A stretch of DNA of 64,000 bases from Dendrolimus kikuchii (taxonomy: Eukaryota > Arthropoda > Insecta > Lepidoptera > Lasiocampidae), in NCBI GenBank assembly GCA_019925095.2, contig CM034392.1, positions 13,039,887 through 13,103,886 on the forward strand. The letters are read 5' to 3'. Of this stretch, positions 53,957-64,000 are shown piece by piece. Within the stretch, counting starts at the first letter, position 1, and every line of letters begins with the position of its first letter. The notes under the pieces were generated by a model. That model was given only the letters and a program-made list of their open reading frames with translations, searched no databases and was not told where the DNA came from. The position numbers were made by a program, and so were the translations under genes.

Positions 53957-54072
53957 CAAAACTACGTTTTAACGGTTTTAAGCGCGGTAATTCATTTGAT
54001 TTTTGTTATTCCGACGTTTCGGCCATTTTTCACTAGCCGTGATCATGGAAGACAAAGATGTCAAGTGTAGGC
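53957..54072. mobile_element. MITE left end (AAAACTACGTTTTAACGG family)
   Basis: AAAACTACGTTTTAACGGTT, CGCGGTAATTCATTTGAT, TTATTCCGACGTTTCGGCC and GATGTCAAGTGT follow in order. The right end was not found downstream, so this copy is truncated or its other end has decayed. Confidence 0.7.
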
Positions 54073-55732
54073 GGCGCTGCAATTGGGTTCTAGATTTTTA
54101 TTTTTTCAGGGCAAGACATCGTCTGCCGGACCTAACGTCTAAGTCTAACATAAACTTTACACATATAACGCCGATTTTTAGAAAGAAGTTCTTTATTGAA
54201 CGTGACTCGGCGGATGAGAGTTGATGAACACTGTAACCGAAACAAGAAATGCTGACCGCTGGATATTGTTGTATAATTTCGAACTTTAATACAATGATGA
54301 ATAAGATCTAAAATGAACGTTCCAACCAGGTCCCAAAGACATCTTATTAGTGTTTTACCAAGGATACGGGAAAAGAATATTACTATACGTCTCCCATGCC
54401 AATGATAAGATAAAACCATTAAGGGTTACTTATAAGAAGTACCCTGACTATGATTAAAATGTATGTAACCTGAATAAAGGATGAATAGGTATCAGTCACC
54501 AATCGTACATAAAATATTCAGTAAGTGTGCACAACTCGCGTGTTCCGCGTTTATTATTTCCATGCCTAGTTAATCGCTGCTTAGTTTCTAGTAAAATACT
54601 ATCCTTGACCTGATGACTGTAATTTCCTCAATTAAATATATTTTAACTTGCAAGTGTCAGTGTAATGATTTATAACTTTGGTGAAAATAGCATAATGTAT
54701 TTGGCTTCTACTTATTATATAACTATTTATATATTATATAAAATAATATCTGTGCTTAAAATTTTTGTAAGGTTTTGTACAAATGTATCCATTTATGAAA
54801 TATTTACAACAACAAAAAATTAACATAAAACGTGTAAAGCTAGGCGCGTGGCATGAAATTTTTTCCATACCTGTATCGAGTGCCGCCCGGTCAGTATAAG
54901 AGCGGACTTGTAATCATTGAAAACCTTTTAATATCCACAAGGGTTTTATAAGACCAGGTCCTTGAATATATAGGGAGCAGCTAAATGCGAATCTGACAAT
55001 GTCACTTGTTTTAGGATACTGTAGCGAAATGACAAACTAGTCGACGATCGTTACCACCACGGGACACTTTTGTGTATTGCAGATCACATGATTGTGTATG
55101 GACTTGCAGTAACTGAGGGAGTACTTAGCCCAATTTTATAATAAAAAAGAAAACGACTACAACAATGAATATGTGGTTAGAATATTTTCTTGACAAGGTT
55201 TAATAGTCGTCGTTTCAATAAACCTCAAATCATAATTTGTTTTTAATAGCTGGTTACATACTGCCTTTTCAGCCGACGGGAAAAATATATTTCGATAACA
55301 ATAACGGCAAATTCTTTGGGTCACTAATGAAACATCTATTGAAAAATTGCCATTTTTGCTATTTGATTGTATTTTATATAGAACGTTTAATAAAACCAGT
55401 CAACAATACAATAGTATCGCCATGATTAATGGTGTGACCAGAGTTCAATTGAGTGAGGCGATACAAAGTGAATATACAGTGAGGTGGCGGCCCGCTCATT
55501 CGCTCACCTGCTCCCCCTTCGCCCCACACCTTCCAGCCTGTCAATAACCACCACCTTAACTTTCTCCTGTATAGGGAAAATAATAAGAAAAACTTGTAAG
55601 GCCCCGCAATATTAACTTCCACACGTATTCAATATTGCTACTTATACACTAGCTAGAGTTTTTGCCGTGGATTCGTTCAACTGTGTGGTTCAGAATAGAT
55701 TTATTATGACACACAAAACAGCTGCTATAAAG
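54073..55732. other. Interval with no recognised feature
   Basis: About 1.7 kb. A GC-richer patch at 55430-55560 (GTGGCGGCCCGCTCATTCGC, CTCCCCCTTCGCCCC) gives no coherent coding reading. Nothing else was recognised. Confidence 0.35.
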
Positions 55733-55744
55733 TACAAAAATAAA

Positions 55745-55777
55745 CATACATACATACATATCTTCAGGCCAGTTCCC
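55745..55777 (-). mobile_element. 33 bp RTE micro-insertion
   Basis: CATACATACATACATATCTT then CAGGCCAGTTCCC is the reverse complement of the last bases of the RTE family. It is flanked by the 12 bp duplication TACAAAAATAAA (55733-55744 and 55778-55789). Confidence 0.85.
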
Positions 55778-55789
55778 TACAAAAATAAA

Positions 55790-56562
55790 ATATATCTATA
55801 ATATGCCCGCGACTCCGTCCACTCGTGAATTGAAGTTCCCGCGGAATTCCCATGATGCGAAGTACCGTACCATTTAAAAAAGAACTTTAGTTATCGTTTT
55901 AGTGTAAACTGTGACTCAATAAGCAAATTTTTATGCACCCGAACAACTACAAACCGCTCTCGTGAAAATTCCAGCGGGATTCCCGGGATGAAAAATATCA
56001 CACATTTTATTACATAAAATTTGCTATGGATCAGTGAAAATCGCACCGAAATCGGCCCAATAATTTTTATGTGAATCCAGAACAAACAGAGAAACACACA
56101 AATCGACAAAGATACAAAAAATCTAAAAAAAAATGCATCGTGTTCTCCATCGTTTATATACTCTATTCTAGTTGTTTTTTTTAAACAGCATTAATGTACA
56201 GACACGGCATATAAAGAATTTTATAATATTATAGATATAAGTTATAGGCTGACACTCTAAATATGTGAGCACATTAATGTAAGATAATATCGACAAATCG
56301 TTAAGTGGTTAATATAAATTAATTACTTATACGATGGAATTCTTTTTCCATGTTTATACAGAGTGTTATATAGCAGTTACTTTTGTTGGTGATAAAACGA
56401 AAAGGGAAAAAGAAACAAAATTATTTAATGACATCAGGAAAGTTGATACAAATAATAGCCCGAATTTGAACTTTATTTTTTTTTTGTTTAACACATAAGA
56501 TCTACTTTTCGTGATACATTTTTATTATTTGCTACGACCTTGGATATAATACTTATTCCTGG
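55790..56562. other. Interval with no recognised feature
   Basis: About 770 bp. ATTCCCGGGATGAAAAATAT and CCAATAATTTTTATGTGAAT near 55980-56070 recall Helitron-type or related phrases on the minus strand, but no element ends are visible. Confidence 0.3.
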
Positions 56563-56670
56563 CGAACAGCAGACAGGCTCAAGGCGTCACGACCCATCTG
56601 ATGGAAAGTGGTTAGCGTCGTCTATGGACATTTGCAATATCAAAGATGTAATCAATGTGCTGCTGGCCAC
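56563..56670 (-). repeat. CR1-type 3' tail fragment
   Basis: GCGAACAGCAGACAGGCTC through CTATGGACATTTGCAATATC and GTGCTGCTGG is the antisense of the CR1/SINE tail seen at 2781-2874 and 50715. The rest of the element is not recognisable. Confidence 0.6.
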
Positions 56671-56904
56671 GAAGGGGGATTATGCGAATCCGAACGAGCC
56701 AAAATAATTATAAATTAATATGAGACTACATAAAATAAGAAAACATTTTTTTCGAATTATAATCAACTCGAATTCCTATTAATTATAATAATGTGAAAAC
56801 CAAGTGGCCAGTATTATATTATAGATAAACAAATACCGTCTTATTCATGTTGAGTTAGAGCAAGTTGGTAGGCTTCTTTAAGGTTCTGAAAATAGTTTTT
56901 AATC

Positions 56905-57105
56905 TCGAACAGGGGACTGGAACCTGGCCCCTAATGCCGAAACACAACTCAGGGTTATTATGGCGACATACTGTAGACCACGGATTGTAGTCATCCAGGC
57001 GGGCAAATGCCCTACGACATGGCTGTGGATTGTTTTGTCACCTCTTACGACAGGCCGCCCGGCCATAGAAATTAGTATTCTTTTACCATTCCTACACGGA
57101 TTATT
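56905..57105 (-). repeat. SINE-like repeat, head and body without tail
   Basis: Matches the 50715-51035 repeat from the GGACTGGAACCTGG block through CCTACACGGAT. Together with the tail fragment at 56563-56670, the two could be one copy interrupted by about 235 bp of unrelated sequence. Confidence 0.68.
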
Positions 57106-57490
57106 ACCATCCAGCAATTTCGGTTACGTTATATTGGTTTATTATCCTTTTTGGCGAGATTGTTGTTCACATACCAAATCTATTTGGGTTCAGTTTAATA
57201 ATTACGTTTTTATTTTTAAAAAATGTTACATTTTTAACCCCAGAAGTCATCTATTTGAGGGCTACATAAAACCTTAACATACGTCTCAGAGGCGTACACA
57301 TATTAAAGACCACCTGTAAGCCTAAATATACTCACTTTTGTCCTATATTCCATAGGAAATTTAAGTTTGGGATATAAATAAATTAATAATAAAACTCACT
57401 TTTATCTCTGAAATTTATAATTACAGTTATTTATTAGATCTAAATAAAATCATAAACTTATATTGAATTAAAAGATCGACTTATCACTTA
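57106..57490. other. Interval with no recognised feature
   Basis: AT-rich, no repeat or coding feature recognised. Confidence 0.35.
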
Positions 57491-57596
57491 ATAAAACTAC
57501 GTTTTAACGGTTTTAAGCGCGGTAATTTATTTGATTGTTTGTTTGTGTTGAATCAAATAAATTACCGCGCTTAAAACCGTTAAAAAGTAGTTTTAT
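57491..57596. mobile_element. Palindromic MITE (46 bp arms, 14 bp loop)
   Basis: Left arm 57491-57536 starts ATAAAACTACGTTTTAACGG; right arm 57551-57596 is its reverse complement with one difference in 46 bases. The internal CGACGTTTCGG part of the family (4603, 53957) is missing, leaving almost only the two ends. Confidence 0.88.
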
Positions 57597-57839
57597 GTAT
57601 ACAAGTCACGAAAACTTAAGAAAATATTACACTTATCACTTATCAATTAATATATTTTTCCATAATTTAATATTTTTAGCGTCAAATTAAATTTTCATAG
57701 GACAAATATTAAAAGTAATCAGTCTTTTAATTACTAGCTATAGTTTAAAAATAGTTGGCAGACAAATACACACATTGTATATGCCCAAGATAAGCCTACA
57801 CTTGTGGGCCAGGGTACCCGTCTAATAGGTAAATGCCCT
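57597..57839. other. Short AT-rich interval
   Basis: Nothing recognised between the palindromic MITE and the CR1-like remnant. Confidence 0.35.
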
Positions 57840-58320
57840 GGACAGTATTCAACGTCGAGCCGTTCGCGTTGTCGATGATCCCATACTCACAGACGGTTTA
57901 GATACTTGGCCTTCGGAGAGACTTCGCATCTCTCTGCTTATTCTACCGACTGCACCACGGAGAATGTCTGAGGAACTGTTCAGAATGGTGTCTTTATTTA
58001 CGTTCTACCACCGTACCGCTCGCCATTGGCTAGGCGTTCCACTTCTGTTTCCACATTTCCTCGAGCCACTTCGCTCATATACACCTCCTTCCTGAAGAAC
58101 GTTTCTCTTACGTACTTTGGGGATTTGGAATGAGCTCCCAGCTGAGGTTTTCCCACAGCGCTACGATTTGGAGTTTTTCAAAAAAGGTGTCATAAAATTT
58201 CTTCGAGGCCGGCAGTGCATTGGTGACATTTCTGCTGTTGCAAACGTCCATAGGTGACGGTAATCGCTTATAATAATGTTTGCCGTGAGCCTGTCTGCTG
58301 TACTCTATCTATAAAAAACA
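57840..58320 (+). pseudogene. CR1-like LINE, ORF2 C-terminus and 3' tail
   Basis: Plus-strand translation with a few frameshifts: SIQRRAVRVVDDPILTDGLD, then RISLLILPTAPRRMSEELFR, YHRTARHWLGVPLL, RTLGIWNELPAEVFPQRYDL and FFKKGVIKFLRGRQ, ending near VANVHR*R at about 58255. The tail GTTTGCCGTGAGCCTGTCTG and ATAAAAAAC follows. These motifs mark the C-terminus of lepidopteran CR1-type reverse transcriptases. The catalytic part is absent. Confidence 0.72.
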
Positions 58321-58634
58321 AACTAATCAAATATGACATTTTGTTTGTTTTGTAGGAGTGACAAGCGCAGTATTTATATTTTTTGAGTTAAAGTTTTCTT
58401 ATCTGAAGTTATTCTAGATCAGCAAGCTTTACAAGACTACTGTTTTCTTATAAAAATATCTTGCAAGTTGGAACTTCCAGTCCCATTTCCATATAACGCT
58501 TGACTAAATTTGTGCTGAGTAACTTCGTGAATTCTCTACCATTCTAAGGTTTTTGTTTCTTGATCATGTTGTGATCATAAATTGAAAAGTGATCAAACAT
58601 GTCCATTATTACCGTGAAGAATATTTCCCAAGAC
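58321..58634. other. Interval with no recognised feature
   Basis: About 310 bp of AT-rich sequence. Confidence 0.35.
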
Positions 58635-58644
58635 AGGATAAATT

Positions 58645-58719
58645 TGAATAAGCCTAAATGGCGCTCTGTTGTTCGTGCCTACCCCGCAAGGGAACTGGCG
58701 TGAAGTTATGTATGTATAT
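58645..58719 (+). mobile_element. 75 bp RTE micro-insertion
   Basis: TGAATAAGCCTAAATGGCGC to GAACTGGCGTGAAGTTATGT and ATGTAT is the extreme 3' end of the RTE family. It is flanked by AGGATAAATT (58635-58644 and 58720-58729). Confidence 0.92.
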
Positions 58720-58972
58720 AGGATAAATTCGCCCTGAGTTGCATGATATTCTGTGTGAGTTGAAATTATAGATTAGCGTCTTAAACAGAAGTTAAGTCAA
58801 TTTCTTCAGCGGGAGTAGATATTTCTACAGATAAAAATCTACAAGAACATAGTAATATTCAACTTCGCTTTGAACGTTATCAAAAAATAAGTCTTCAGAA
58901 GCTGAATTACCTAGAAAATCATTATCTTCTTCGTTTAAGATTGCCAAAATGTCGTCACTGTTTATTGTAATA

Positions 58973-60250
58973 AGTCTTTACCTATGTAATTGGAGATTCT
59001 ATAACCAGCATTTTCAGATTTAATTATCTGTGGATTGGCGCGTAATTCGATATTCAAATAAATTTTATTTGAAAGATGTGTTAATTTAATTTCAAATTCA
59101 GTCATTTGTTTTTAGATAGTTTTTTGTTTTTGTGAGATTGTGGTAGTTTTTGGCGCCATGGATAAACTGAAAATTCGTACAATTTTCGAATATGAGTTCC
59201 TACGTGGAAATACCGCTGCGCAAACAACACGAAACATTAACGACGTGTACGGGCCTAACACTGCTTGCATAAATACGGTCCATTATTGGTTCAATCGTTT
59301 CAAATCTGGAAATTTTGAGTTGAAGAACGAGCCTCGCGGTCGGCCGGTAACCATCGTCGAAAACGACGAATTGAAGGCGATAGTGGAAGCGGATCCAACT
59401 CAATCTACGGCTTAGCTTGCTGCGGGCCTTGGAGTTAGTGTCAAAACAACAATGAAGCACTTGCGTCAAATCGGAAATATAAAATACTAGATAAGTGGGT
59501 GCCACACGAACTGAGCGACCAACAGCGAGATTTACGCGTTGACGCATGCATAGCACTACTGAATCGGCATAGAAACGAGGGAATTCTTAATCGAATTGTT
59601 ACCTGCGATGAAAAGTGGATCCTGTACGACAACCGTAAGCGTTCGTCTCAGTGGGTGGACCCGGGTACAGCACCTAATCAGTGCGCTAAAAAACATTACT
59701 CATAAGAAGATGATGGTGACTGTCTGGTGGACCAGTGCCGGACTTGTACATCACAGCTTCTTACCGAATGTCACAACGGTGACGGCAGAGGTCTATTGCC
59801 AAGAATTGCAAACAATGATGGAGAAGCTCGCAATTCAACAACCAAGACTAGTCAATCGCTCTTGCCCATTGCTTCTTTACGACAACGTGCGAGCTCATAC
59901 TTCACGACAAACCATCGCAAAGCTACAAGAGTTACAGCTGGAAGCTCTCCGTCACCTACCGTACTCACCGGACCTTGCCCCAACAGATTTCTACTTTTTT
60001 CAAAATTTAGACAATTTTTTAAGTGGGAAAAAATACAATACCCGAGAGGCACTACAAAACACTTTCGCTGACTTCATCGCCTCCCGTCCGGCAGACTTCT
60101 ACAGTAAAGGGATAAACAAACTGCCATCAAAATGGCAAAATTGTGTAGATAATTTGGGCCAGTACTTTGATTAGCTGAAATAAAAATAATTACCAAAATT
60201 TTTATATTTTAAAATTATCATAAAAATCTCCAATTTCATAGGTAAAGACC
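58973..60250 (+). mobile_element. mariner transposon, full length, inactive (second copy)
   Basis: 1,278 bp. Left end AGTCTTTACCTATGTAATTGG, right end the complement of GGTCTTTACCTATGAAATTG, each beside TA (58971-58972 and 60251-60252). It is the same subfamily as 9520-10840. Confidence 0.9.
59158..60174 (+). pseudogene. mariner transposase, one nonsense and two frameshifts
   Basis: Starts ATG 59158 (MDKLKIRTIFEYEFLRGNTA), with a helix-turn-helix (AQTTRNINDVYGPN, HYWFNRFKSGNFELKNE). A TAG at 59413-59415 follows DPTQSTA. The frame shifts near 59485 and again near 59690. Catalytic residues are still present: TCDEKWILYDNRKRSSQW (first Asp), LLYDNVRAHTS (second Asp) and YSPDLAPTDFYFF (third Asp), with 34 residues between the second and third, i.e. 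DD34D. It ends NLGQYFD and TAG at 60172-60174. A normal mariner transposase is about 345 residues, which this span fits. Confidence 0.9.
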
Positions 60251-60252
60251 TA

Positions 60253-61366
60253 ATATAAGACTGTGACATATTCATATCTGAAACAATGCAAAAATATATA
60301 TCAAATATACGAAATATGAACTAAATTAAAAGCACACAATTGTACATCTCAAAAGTGTACTGTATCTCAATAAATAAAAAATGGTGTGACTTATCTTAAC
60401 GACACAAACATTATCGTCAGGCGCCCGTCGGCCACTGTGTTGGGTAAACAGGTGGACACAGCGTACACAAAAAGTGTACGCTTCACAGGCATAGATATAT
60501 AAGGCTTGTAGGGTTAAGGTTCCAACACGTAAAGGTATACATAAACCCTTAACCCTCTAAGACGGAACCACCACAAATTTGGTCTCACCTGTGCGTTTTA
60601 TAATCCAAAAATGTGCAAAAATTACCCTTCCTTTCCCATCTTCGGAATTGTTAATGCTTACCGAAAATTGAAAATTAGAAGTATTCCCATGTGATATGTA
60701 GATACATTGTGAAAGAAAATGGAAGTAAATATCTGCTCGTATTTTGTTTGAAATTCACGAAAACGTGTTAAACCAGTTTAAAATATTAATATCAATGATA
60801 TAATTACTACAATGTTGAATAATAATATTCATATTGCATTATTTGAAGGTTTGACCATTAAAGGTTTTATTTGATTTATATATTTTATATTTAGTTGTAG
60901 TCTGGGTCCAATTTTAGGACTTTCACTGTTTCTTATATTTTATTTTTCTCAGTATTGTTAAAGTGTTCATTTGTCCTAAATAAAACTATCCTTTCTTCTT
61001 CTATCTTTCTTTTTAGAAAACAATAAATAAACGTAACCACGTTTGTTTACACTAATAATAAGAGTGATCCCAGCCATCCATTATAAATTGAACTTAGCTT
61101 ACTTTTTAAGTCGACTTAGCAGTGCAGACAATACATCATGGAGTTTCCTTAACAATGAAACACAGGGCTTTTAAATAAACGAGGCCGCTTGCCGCATCAT
61201 GTTATTGTGACTCCAAACGTAGAGGAACTGTTTTCAATAGAAAAAATGTTCCTTTCAAGAAAATATTAATCATATTTTTCTAGAAGTAACATTTTATCTT
61301 GAAATCAATAAAGATATATGTAGGTACCTCTGGTGATTTTGATGGTTAAAAAATATCATTCCATAA
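60253..61366. other. AT-rich interval, no feature recognised
   Basis: About 1.1 kb. Around 60420-60490 a GC-richer patch contains an inverted pair (GTACAC near 60463 and GTGTAC near 60475). Nothing coding was recognised. Confidence 0.35.
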
Positions 61367-61655
61367 GTGTCCCACTGCTGGGCTCGGTACCTCCCCATTT
61401 TTAAAAGAACCGATGATACGGATGAACTGGCTGTCGCGTTCTTTAAAAAATTTATTCCGCGTACAACAATAACCCGGAGGGAACATCCAGATGAGGTTTT
61501 CCCTTTGCACTACGACTTAAGGTGGTTTAAGAAGATCTTTAAAAAATTTCTGCGAGCCCGCAATGTTCCTGGTCTTACAGACCTTCATAGACGACGTAAC
61601 TAGTTTCCTCAGGTGGGCCGACTGTTTGTTTGCCTACTTTAGGCAATAAAAAAAA
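61367..61655 (+). pseudogene. CR1-like LINE 3' end (second lineage)
   Basis: The frame 61367-61603 ends with HPDEVFPLHYDLRWFKKIFK, then FLRARNVPGLTDLHRRRN and a natural stop, the C-terminus of a CR1-type ORF2. The tail CAGGTGGGCCGACTGTTTGT ... GCAATAAAAAAAA follows. It resembles the 57840 copy in layout but differs in sequence, so it belongs to another CR1-like family. Confidence 0.68.
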
Positions 61656-61814
61656 GATGGATTGGTGCGTTAACCGCATCGATTATCTCGATGAATAGAT
61701 TGATGATGAATGAGCACTTAGTAATTATAAAAATATCTCCCGATCAGGATTCTAATCCACGTCATTGGAATGAGACAGATTGCATCTATTTTCATTTTCT
61801 CGTCTTAAAGGTTA
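61656..61814. other. Short interval with no recognised feature
   Basis: Between the CR1-like tail and the RTE micro-insertion. Confidence 0.35.
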
Positions 61815-61828
61815 TAATTTTTTCTAAA

Positions 61829-61972
61829 GATGATGTAATCTCAAATGATGATGATGATGATGATCTAATGTCAAAGAGGCAAGTGAGGTGTGTAAGAATA
61901 AGCCTAAATGGCACTCTGTTGTTCGTGCCTACCCCGCAAGGGAACTGGCGTGAAGTTATGTATGTATGTATG
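61829..61972 (+). mobile_element. 144 bp RTE insertion with extra 5' sequence
   Basis: Flanked by TAATTTTTTCTAAA (61815-61828 and 61973-61986). Bases 61867-61972 are the RTE 3' end (AATGTCAAAGAGGCAAGTG to TATGTATGTATG). Bases 61829-61866 are not RTE sequence and are rich in GAT triplets, so they were added at the 5' junction or represent a later expansion. Confidence 0.88.
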
Positions 61973-61986
61973 TAATTTTTTCTAAA

Positions 61987-62829
61987 AATCACAATTACCA
62001 GATGGGATTACGTATCATGAGAGTTCTAAAGACACGATGAATAATTTTCTAAAACTTATAAGACCACAAAGTAATTCGTATTTATACACATAGTTTCAAA
62101 TTCGGGATAGAGCAATAATCATAGAAATAACAATAAAAAGCAATAACAAATTATAAACAGCAATATGGCACAAACAAACGCAGGTGTGAACTCATAGCAA
62201 ATCCCTTGGACTATTTGGGCGGTACTCAAATTAAAAGGCTGCTATTGAAATGGAATACGCCACCCGCGCCCGGGTTGGGCCCAGTGAACGTTGCCCTTAC
62301 CAGAAATGACTAAAGTTTTAGCCTAGTTGGTTATAAGCACACGCGCCAACAGTTTAACGTGGCTTTTACTTCAGCAACTTAGATTAATATTAACTTCTCA
62401 TACTTTTTCTAATAATATGGCGTTATATATTATATAAATATAACGTTCTGACAATTATGTCAGAACGTCACAGCCTCATGCCTCATATACAACAAGTAAA
62501 AGGAGTCAAATAGCTCATTAATTATAATTTGAAACGTAATTTAAATTATTTTTATCATGTTATTTCAAAAGTTAGATGATAAGATGTTATTTTAACGTCT
62601 GGTCTTTTATATTTAAAAAATATTAGAAATTATTTTATTTTCAAAATTTTATATAGGCGTAATTAATTTTCTGATTAAGTTTAATTCCCTTATTCATAAT
62701 AGTTATAAGAGGTTTATGGGACCGTTAAAAAGTTTTATAATTGATTTATTATTTTACATTGCAATAAGTGTAGTACAAAGTAGGAGATCTTATGAGATAT
62801 CTCTGTCTACATACTTAGCCTCAGTTGAG
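61987..62829. other. AT-rich interval with one perfect hairpin
   Basis: No gene. It contains an 11 bp perfect inverted repeat (ACGTTCTGACA, loop ATTA, TGTCAGAACGT) at 62443-62468. Confidence 0.4.
62443..62468. repeat. Perfect 11 bp inverted repeat, 4-base loop
   Basis: Arms at 62443-62453 and 62458-62468 around ATTA. It is the third perfect hairpin with a four-base loop in the window. Confidence 0.85.
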
Positions 62830-64000
62830 GCAATGGACATCTTTGGATCCCCGAGGGGGTGCCGCCCTGGACTCGTCTCCGTCCAGGAAGCGGTAGAAGG
62901 GGATGCGTCCCCGGGGTCCTTAGCGGCCACTGTCATATTCCCCCCTTCACTCCGTGACAGTGGTGTCCCAACTATCCACTTCAAATCCTTGTATTCCTTC
63001 CCCTTCCTCCCAAACTTCCTCCGCAAACACCCCTTCCTTCCGACGACGACCGCCAGCGTCGAGCTCTGCTCCGCCCAGCGCGGTTCTGCTAATCTTGGTC
63101 GCTAGAGTTGGAAAACCCTGTGGCCGGCGTTGATACACACCCAGTACACCCTTGACACTATTTCAAGCCAACTTAAACCACTCCCCGGTCGTTGAGGACT
63201 TGTGCCTGCAAGTGATGGCGGAGTGACAAGCGAACTTGGCCGTAACTGAGTGGGGGATCTCGACGATGTGGTAGCCGTGGTCGCCAGGGCCGGGACTGGC
63301 ACACCGCTCACCAGCCTCGAAAGAGGAAAGGGCTATGCGGTGGCGGAAAGCGGAAGTTGCATCGTTATAGGCGTGTACTTTTCGCGAAACCGCCCGCTAG
63401 CGGAATTCGAGCTTGCCTTGGACACCGTTAGAGCTGCCATTGGCAGATTGGCGTCGGAGATGATTTTCGTCCTAGGCGGCTTTAACGCAAAGTACCAATC
63501 CTAGGGGAACGCGTTCACCGACGTTAGGGGACGGGCGGTTGAGGACTGGGCTCTTCAATCCGACCTGTCCATTCTGAACCAGGGATCGGTCCAGACATGC
63601 GTGCGTGCGCGGGGTGGATCGATCATCGACCTGTCTTTCGCCACTCATGCGGCCGCCCGCAGAGTGGTCGGATGGAGGGTACTGGAGGAGGTGGAGACTC
63701 TTTCTGATCACCGGTACATCAGATTCGAGCTCTCCCCCTTACCCAGTCCGAACCCTGTTCGTGAACCCCCTCGGCTCCCGCGTTGGGCTCTTACCAAGCT
63801 CGACTCGGACCAGCCCGAGGGAAGGGCAGTTATTGAATGCTGATCCTATCCAGCCGACTTAGGGAATTTGGAGGCGCAGGCTGAGCACATGCGCAAATCC
63901 CTTACAAGGATTTGCGACGCTGCTATGCCTCGAGCCTAACGACCACCGCCGCGTACATATGTCCAATGGTTGACAGAGGAGCTGGGTGAGATGTGGAAGG
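62830..64000 (+). pseudogene. R1-clade LINE, ORF2 endonuclease region, cut by window end
   Basis: GC-rich plus-strand block. Frame-broken translation gives the APE-type endonuclease of R1/TRAS-like elements: VGDLDDVVAVVARAGTGTPL (63252 on), VIGVYFSRNRPLAEFE, VLGGFNAKYQS with a stop at 63502 where DFNAKS-AWGS is usual (Asp replaced by Gly), DVRGRAVEDWALQSDLSILN, VRARGGSIIDLSFATHAAAR and LSDHRYIRFEL. A stop at 63841 precedes AQAEHMRKSLTRICDAAMPR. Several frameshifts and stops make it inactive. The part before 63240 is probably the end of ORF1 or the ORF2 start and is poorly conserved. The RT domain would lie beyond the window. Confidence 0.72.

Overview
This window is non-coding, transposon-saturated chromosomal DNA of an insect, almost certainly a moth or butterfly (Lepidoptera). 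The evidence is the AT-rich intergenic sequence and the repeat families recognised: the Lepidoptera-typical Helitron-like repeat with the 5' signature TTATAAATGCGAAAGTAACT, RTE non-LTR elements ending in (ATGT)n, R4/Dong-like and R1-like LINEs, a BEL/Pao retroelement and mariners. No complete host gene is visible. The only host-gene hint is a weak minus-strand first-exon and promoter candidate near 24.9-25.15 kb. Nearly all long open reading frames belong to transposable elements or are in-phase reads through short tandem repeats.

Layout. 0-8 kb: a Helitron copy with a (TA)n tract and minisatellite, a solo LTR, a CR1-like LINE remnant split by a second LINE, a MITE, then two head-to-tail Helitron copies with large minisatellites. 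9.4-13 kb: an RTE fragment abutting a full-length mariner, an R1-like remnant and a second mariner relic. 13.2-17.2 kb: a tRNA-like SINE, an R4/Dong-like LINE in or beside the SINE's (ATT)n tail, an RTE inserted in that LINE, and a ~600 bp repeat. 19-20.8 kb: a minus-strand Helitron carrying a SINE-like insertion, followed by an inverted copy of the ~600 bp repeat. 23.4-23.9 kb: tandem SINE-like copies. 27.8-34.5 kb: a nearly intact BEL/Pao element inserted in a SINE-like repeat. 40.5-41.7 kb: an RLE-type LINE remnant. 44.5-48.7 kb: a DDE transposon broken by a ~3 kb RTE. 50.7-62 kb: SINE, foldback, MITE, CR1 and mariner copies and several very short RTE insertions. 62.8-64 kb: the endonuclease part of an R1-like LINE running off the window.

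How the parts relate. The window is best read as insertion layers. Exact target-site duplications fix several events: RTE into the DDE transposon, RTE into the R4-like LINE, BEL into a SINE-like repeat, SINE into a Helitron, LINE into CR1. Three points stand out. The BEL gag and pol lie in one frame separated by a single TGA followed by CTA, a known leaky-stop context. Copies of one Helitron family have each grown a different minisatellite, mostly of 9 bp units, at the same internal position. RTE insertions as short as 33 bp keep perfect duplications. All family names come from motif recognition by eye; no database search was possible.
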